DNA from: Alphaproteobacteria bacterium
GTDB lineage: Bacteria; Bacteroidota; Bacteroidia; Bacteroidales; FEN-979
DNA: 51,020 nucleotides
Assembly: GCA_009928665.1 (NCBI GenBank)
Contig: SACF01000027.1
Coordinates: 1 to 51,020 of the forward strand
Direction of reading: 5' to 3'
Shown: positions 48,401 through 51,020 of the stretch, one piece after another
Numbering within the stretch: position 1 is the first letter of the stretch
How the letters are laid out: every line of letters begins with the position of its first letter
Made by a program: the position numbers and the translations under genes
The notes under the pieces: generated by a model
Told to the model about the DNA's origin: nothing
Seen by the model: the letters and a program-made list of their open reading frames with translations, nothing else
The model's database searches: none

Positions 48401-51020
48401 TATTCCATTGTCAGTTTGATCGGTGGCGCCGTCGATCATTGTTCCAATGTTCAGGTTTTCCTTCATCCAGCATTGGTTTTCGATCTGAACCGTATGGTAA
48501 ATCTTACCGCCATAAGTGACTGAAGGTGTTCCCGGACAAGGAATTCCGGGTTCCGGAAGGATTTCGATGGTCATCATATCCTCACTCGAATTTCCACAAC
48601 AATTGGTGATCATCCATTTCAGGATATAGGATGTTGCATGAGTTCCTTCAAATCTTGTGACCGGATCATTGACGTTGTCGAAAATCCCACCAGAACCGGT
48701 GACAATTGTCCATGTTCCTGTTTCTTGTGATCCCGGAGAATTGGCATTCAGAATGGTACAGGAAGCGGTCAGTCCCATTTGGTCCTGACCAGCATTCGAT
48801 ATAGTGGTTACCGGACAATAATCTTTTAAACAACGCACGGATGCCCCCATCTGTTTTGTTCCGGTATTGGGACTGATTACCGGAGTGTCATAAAAAAGGC
48901 GTTGGCTAAAAGTATTGATGGAGTTATCTTCAGTGGAAGTGTAATAATAAGCATAAGGCCCCAGGTATGCGAATCCGCCCGCACCAATGCGATACCCCCC
49001 TCCGAATGCAGAAAACCCTGACTGATTGGTGGCTCCTGAATTCGGCGCCTGCCAATAATGGGTTCCGGTCTCTTTTAAGGGCCCACCGGCTACAGATCCT
49101 CCTCCAAGATAATCAATCAAAGTATCCCATTCGGCCATGCTGGGCAGGTGCCATCCTGATGGACAAATCCCCTGGCGGCAACTTGGTGTATAAAAGCTGC
49201 TGGCAGAATAACCCATCATCTCATCCCACTGGTACAGTCCTCCATAAACACTGCAACTATCTTCTATATCATTGTAACAATATTTCTCGATGATGCCGTT
49301 ATTAGTCTGGTTTACCGATCCGTCAACTCTGGTCCCTATGTTCAGGTTTTCCTTCAGCCAGCATTGGGTTCCGATCTGAACCGTGTTGTAAGTTTGACCA
49401 TAATCAACCGTTGGTATGCCTGGGCATGGATTGGAGGTTGTTACTTGTATGGTAATGGCATTTGAGGTGTCGGGGTTGTTCGTAGGGCAACCAATATCGG
49501 ATGTAAGAATACATTGAACAATATCCCCGTTTGAAGGGGTGTAGGTGTATGTTACTGAATTGGTTCCAACAGGGATGTCGTTGACAAGCCATTGATATAT
49601 TGGTGCATTGCCTTTGTTTACAGGGCTAGCAGTAAATGTGACAGGGGTCCCGCCGGTAACCGGGTTGGATGACGCGGTAATGGTTACTTCCACTGTGTTG
49701 ACTGGAAGGATCACCAGATCTGTTCCGGAGGTCGATGCGGTACACCCCGCCGAAATTCCTTCAAGTGAGATGGTGTGCAATCCCGCAGGTATTGAATTTA
49801 CGATTAGTGTCGTTGATGGCGATGGCGTTCCCTGGGAAATCCCATCAATAAAAAATTCATAGAGATCAGCTCCTGACCCAGTAAGGATTACATTATTTCC
49901 GTAACAAGCCGAATCGGCGCTGATGGTCAGATTGATTACCGGTGTGCCGGGATCATTCAGTGCGATGGATTCCTGTCTGGTACATCCTGCTGAATCGGTA
50001 ATGGTGACGAAATAGATACCGGCAGCAAGTCCGGTTGCTGTCGGCGTTGTTTGCACGGGATTGGTGCTCCAGACAAATGAATAAAAAGGAGAAACTAAAA
50101 AGGGTGTTCCACCTGATGGGTTTGCTGTGGCGGATCCCGTTGAGGAATTACAAGTGGTCGGATTGGCGCCGGTTACGGTTAGCGATATATCAGGATTAAC
50201 CTGTATCAGAATCGTGTCTCTCGAATCGCATCCATTGCTGCCAGTCACCCGGAAAATATAGTTTGTGGTGTTCACTGGAGTTGCCGTTGGATTGATGATG
50301 GTATCGTTACTGAGTCCCGCTGATGGCGTCCATTGATACTGATAGGGCAGAATTCCACCTGATACTTGTCCATTAAGGTTAATGGCCTCGCAATGACATA
50401 TAAGCTGGTTGTTTCCGGCAACGGAAACAGGTGTTGCGAGGGTATCGACGACGATGGTATCGGTGTAATTACAATTGGTGGCATAGGTGGCGGTTACCCA
50501 GTAGGTTCCCGGTGCGTTTACGGTAAAATAGGGAAGTGTGCTGCCGTTCTGCCACAGGTAGGCATACGCTCCGTTGAAATTGAAGGTACTGAGTCTGTCT
50601 CCGATGCAAATACTGGTATCAGGTCCTAAACCATAAATATATCCCGGTGAATTGGTGAAAATCCAGCCGGTGGTATTTGATAAATTAGTGCTGTAGCTTC
50701 CCGCATAAAATGTCGCTCCACCGTTAGCATTTATATCCCGCAATTCCATAAAGTCGCCCGAAACGATCCCTCCTGGTTTGCTGATATTGGCCTGAATGCC
50801 GTTTGCCGTTGAACGCATGATAATTGGATAACAGTTATTACCGCGAACATACAAGGAATCATGAATGAATTGAGTCTTGTTCTGTTCAAGATTGATTATC
50901 ATCCCGGGAGAACATATCAGGGTATCAAATTGGTTGTTCCGGTAGATATTTGTATTTGAAGTGAGAATTGCTTTCCCAATGACGTGACCATTCTCTGAAG
51001 AATTAGGTTCATTGAGTTGC
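42440..51020 (-). CDS. Giant repetitive surface protein, 5' end outside the window
   Basis: At least 2859 residues. The frame is open to the window edge (an ATG at 50902 is internal to it), so the start and signal peptide are missing. In order: a probable beta-helix region; Ig-like units (CIGDRLSTFNFNG; CEAINLNGQVSGG); a SprB-like repeat (TCNSSTGSATANPSGGTPF); one 89-residue-type Ig unit; two FISUMP domains (about 48823-49432 and 47927-48540); two more Ig units, the second interrupted by a LamG/concanavalin-type domain (about 46857-47505); 13 tandem Ig units; and a final FISUMP domain ending TRCIKD. No T9SS sorting domain is seen at the C-terminus. Related large proteins act in adhesion or gliding in Bacteroidota; that role is inferred here. 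Confidence 0.88.
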   Translation of the reverse strand, partial: QLNEPNSSENGHVIGKAILTSNTNIYRNNQFDTLICSPGMIINLEQNKTQFIHDSLYVRGNNCYPIIMRSTANGIQANISKPGGIVSGDFMELRDINANGGATFYAGSYSTNLSNTTGWIFTNSPGYIYGLGPDTSICIGDRLSTFNFNGAYAYLWQNGSTLPYFTVNAPGTYWVTATYATNCNYTDTIVVDTLATPVSVAGNNQLICHCEAINLNGQVSGGILPYQYQWTPSAGLSNDTIINPTATPVNTTNYIFRVTGSNGCDSRDTILIQVNPDISLTVTGANPTTCNSSTGSATANPSGGTPFLVSPFYSFVWSTNPVQTTPTATGLAAGIYFVTITDSAGCTRQESIALNDPGTPVINLTISADSACYGNNVILTGSGADLYEFFIDGISQGTPSPSTTLIVNSIPAGLHTISLEGISAGCTASTSGTDLVILPVNTVEVTITASSNPVTGGTPVTFTASPVNKGNAPIYQWLVNDIPVGTNSVTYTYTPSNGDIVQCILTSDIGCPTNNPDTSNAITIQVTTSNPCPGIPTVDYGQTYNTVQIGTQCWLKENLNIGTRVDGSVNQTNNGIIEKYCYNDIEDSCSVYGGLYQWDEMMGYSASSFYTPSCRQGICPSGWHLPSMAEWDTLIDYLGGGSVAGGPLKETGTHYWQAPNSGATNQSGFSAFGGGYRIGAGGFAYLGPYAYYYTSTEDNSINTFSQRLFYDTPVISPNTGTKQMGASVRCLKDYCPVTTISNAGQDQMGLTASCTILNANSPGSQETGTWTIVTGSGGIFDNVNDPVTRFEGTHATSYILKWMITNCCGNSSEDMMTIEILPEPGIPCPGTPSVTYGGKIYHTVQIENQCWMKENLNIGTMIDGATDQTDNGILEKYCFNNDPGNCNVHGGLYQWNELMQYTTSSNELPSGRQGICPPGWHIPGRAEWDTLIMHTGGESLAGSPLKEMGYCRWLPPNTGANNSTGFTALPGGIRWPGGGFDYLLSYAFIYTATEDNSMNAWSRRLFHNTTISSENTGNKAMSASVRCVKDTCYNYSTVGITISVNQNPVCNDDTASFTATPFNGGLNPVFQWKVNAIDQGLNSPSFSYIPLNNDQVICILVSDETCVTGNPDTSNTITITVNPLLPISVSITASNDTVCYGDTVTYTPSATNGGNSITYHWFVNDSLVSGSLPCNILNNGLVACYPFNGDANDETSNGNNGTVVGASLTSDRFGNANSAYYFNGIDNYIVMEADSLPTAERTVSLWFNAISVENHPVTLAYGGYSCGQSWFEGINHGGPKYVLESHCEGNLIEATYTDEPIGQWYHWVITTDSAGSKIYINGSVVATDNIFVNDTYVSGKDLAIGVCVAPWGIAPYTDPNVGYFNGKIDDIRIYDRALTASEVFILYNSVDSSFSYVPFNGDSVYCVVFSSDPCAVNNPDTSNIIVMSVTPSLPVSVTITASENPICEGTSVTFTATPTNGGSTPIYQWQVNGSNVGTNSPNYAYTPSNNDIVTCIVASNATCSTGSPAISNPITMNVDPNLPVSVTTTASENPVCQGTSVTYAAIPTNGGSAPVYQWQVNGLNVGTNSPNYAYTPSNNDIVTCIVASNATCATGSPAISNPITMTVDPNLPVNVTITASENPVCQGSSVTFTVTPINGGLVPSYQWQVNGLNVGSNSTNYSYAPASGDVITCILTSNASCATGSPAISNPITMTVNDNMPVSISITASENPVCSGTSVTFAATPTNGGSSPAYQWQVNGLNVGTNSPNYTYTPSNNDIVTCILTSNATCATGSPATSNAITMTVNDNLPVSISITASENPVCSGTSVTFMATPTNGGSSPVYQWQVNGSNVGTNSPNYTYTSSNGDIITCILTSNATCATGSPATSNAITMVVNFNLPVSVTITASENPVCQGTSVTFTATPTNGGSSPVYQWQVNGSNVGTSSLNYTYTPSNTDIVTCILTSNATCATGSPATSNAITMTVKDNLPVSISITASENPVCSGTSITFMANPINEGTTPVYQWQVNGSNVGTNSTNYTYTPANGDVITCILTSNANCATGSPATSNAITMTVNSTLPVSVTTTASENPACSGTAVSFTAFPVNGGTAPVYQWQVNGANAGSNSPTYTYIPGNGDLVLCTVTSNENCSTGNPAKSNVIKMEINPVLPVSLTISLPENPVCAGSEITVTASPVNGGTLPVYQWQLNSINIGSNTPTLTFIPQDGDEVKCLLTSSLPCSTEGFVVSNLIVIGVLPLVSPTIFISTSENPVCSGETVTLTATITHGGSSPVYLWKVNGTIVGTNTPVITIIPSDGDIITCELTSNEVCTISNYAISNPITMGVSSLLTVGATITANPEGPVCEGTIVNYSAMTVNGGSVPAYQWRVNGLNVGSNSSQFSYSPSNHDEIICEVLSNANCVNGNPALSNTIWMTVNLYLPVSVNITPVSPVPLCSGSIVTITATATNAGTSPVFEWKVNNIPTGINTPEYFYVPTNGDQIQCILTSNINCPSGNPASSNILNMEVIPISTVSLTITAAQNPLCAGATATITAFPVNGGNAPVYQWKVNGAITGNSTSQLNFHPLESDVITCVLISNGSCVTGNPAISNELVMHLLDKPVVTLNICPLLTTNASRPFPLKGGLPLGGMYFGDCVQGGIFNPTLLPGTQSQTNVMYAYTNIHLCSDTANQQITVLPSKANFSCGESFTDIRDNRIYTTQLIGNKCWMRENLNYGIQVTRIHQQYDNCIPEKYCFANNENNCTQWGALYQWNELMQYSVIEPVQGLCPPEWHIATALEWEAMVLGSGGPGNAGDSLKSVANSNFNALLSGLLYQNMLYAFPDEGTFFWTSTILNAGESIARGINIINPSVSKYHSNHSNAFSTRCIKD
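43247..46723 (-). repeat. Thirteen tandem 267-bp (89-residue) Ig-like units
   Basis: Each unit follows LPVSVTITASENPVCxGTSV, then TFTATPTNGGSSPVYQWQVN, then GSNVGTNSPNYTYTPSNNDI, then VTCILTSNATCATGSPA and SNAITMTVN, with two Cys about 47 residues apart. Eleven units are exactly 89 residues and two near the distal end have 90. Units 1-8 are much more alike than units 9-13. The last five, nearest the C-terminus, have diverged. Confidence 0.9.

Noticed and set aside
50272..50902. ATG at 50902 as the true start of the giant gene
   Set aside because: The frame stays open to the window edge with coherent protein sequence (GKAILTSNTNIYRNN), and no signal peptide follows this ATG, so the start lies outside the window.

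Overview
The window comes from the chromosome of a Bacteroidota bacterium. Four things point there: C-terminal type IX secretion (T9SS type A) sorting domains on several secreted proteins, domains of the Fibrobacter succinogenes major paralogous (FISUMP) type, promoters of the Bacteroidota form TTTG-N19/20-TAnnTTTG, and a short NuoG without the molybdopterin domain, as in other Bacteroidota. No genus can be assigned from the sequence alone.

Left part (1-15.6 kb). The first 94 bases are the end of an IS3-type insertion sequence that runs off the window. A 20-residue-repeat secreted protein and a class C beta-lactamase-fold lipoprotein follow. Next come housekeeping genes: tRNA-Leu(CAA), prs, the L25/Ctc ribosomal protein gene and pth. 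After these lie a secreted T9SS gene split by a -1 frame change at a T TTT TTA heptamer, a YdcF/ElyC-type (DUF218) membrane protein carrying an in-frame insert of intergenic repeat DNA, a VapBC-like toxin-antitoxin pair, glyS, a single-domain FISUMP protein, a response-regulator relic, a large protein of unknown function and an Omp28-like T9SS protein. A ferritin-like protein gene closes this part.

Centre (15.6-34 kb, minus strand). This is a complete set of 14 respiratory complex I genes, nuoA to nuoN, read leftward from a canonical promoter at 34014-34044. Together they encode the NADH (or other donor): quinone oxidoreductase that pumps ions across the inner membrane. The series is interrupted twice by unrelated cargo: a C-type-lectin T9SS protein between nuoH and nuoI, and a GH127 beta-L-arabinofuranosidase, a HemP-like small protein and an oppositely oriented lipocalin-like secreted protein between nuoM and nuoN.

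Right part (34-51 kb). cstA (peptide/pyruvate-type uptake family) and a GPP34-domain gene form a two-gene unit. Then come an AlkD-like DNA glycosylase, a CorA-type metal transporter, a T9SS beta-propeller-like protein, DUF1697, a 59-residue winged-helix protein, a hotdog thioesterase and a DUF2007 protein. The last 8.5 kb is a single giant surface protein gene that runs off the right edge. It carries SprB-like, FISUMP, LamG and 13 tandem 89-residue Ig-like units.

Many of the intergenic gaps, especially inside the nuo cluster, hold mosaics of short degenerate repeats (for example CAATTGTCCATTGT, TTAGCGAATAGCGA, TTTACGATT, TTTGAATTTTGAA). These recur in similar order and in places enter coding sequence. 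They and the frameshift locus are the most unusual structures in the window.
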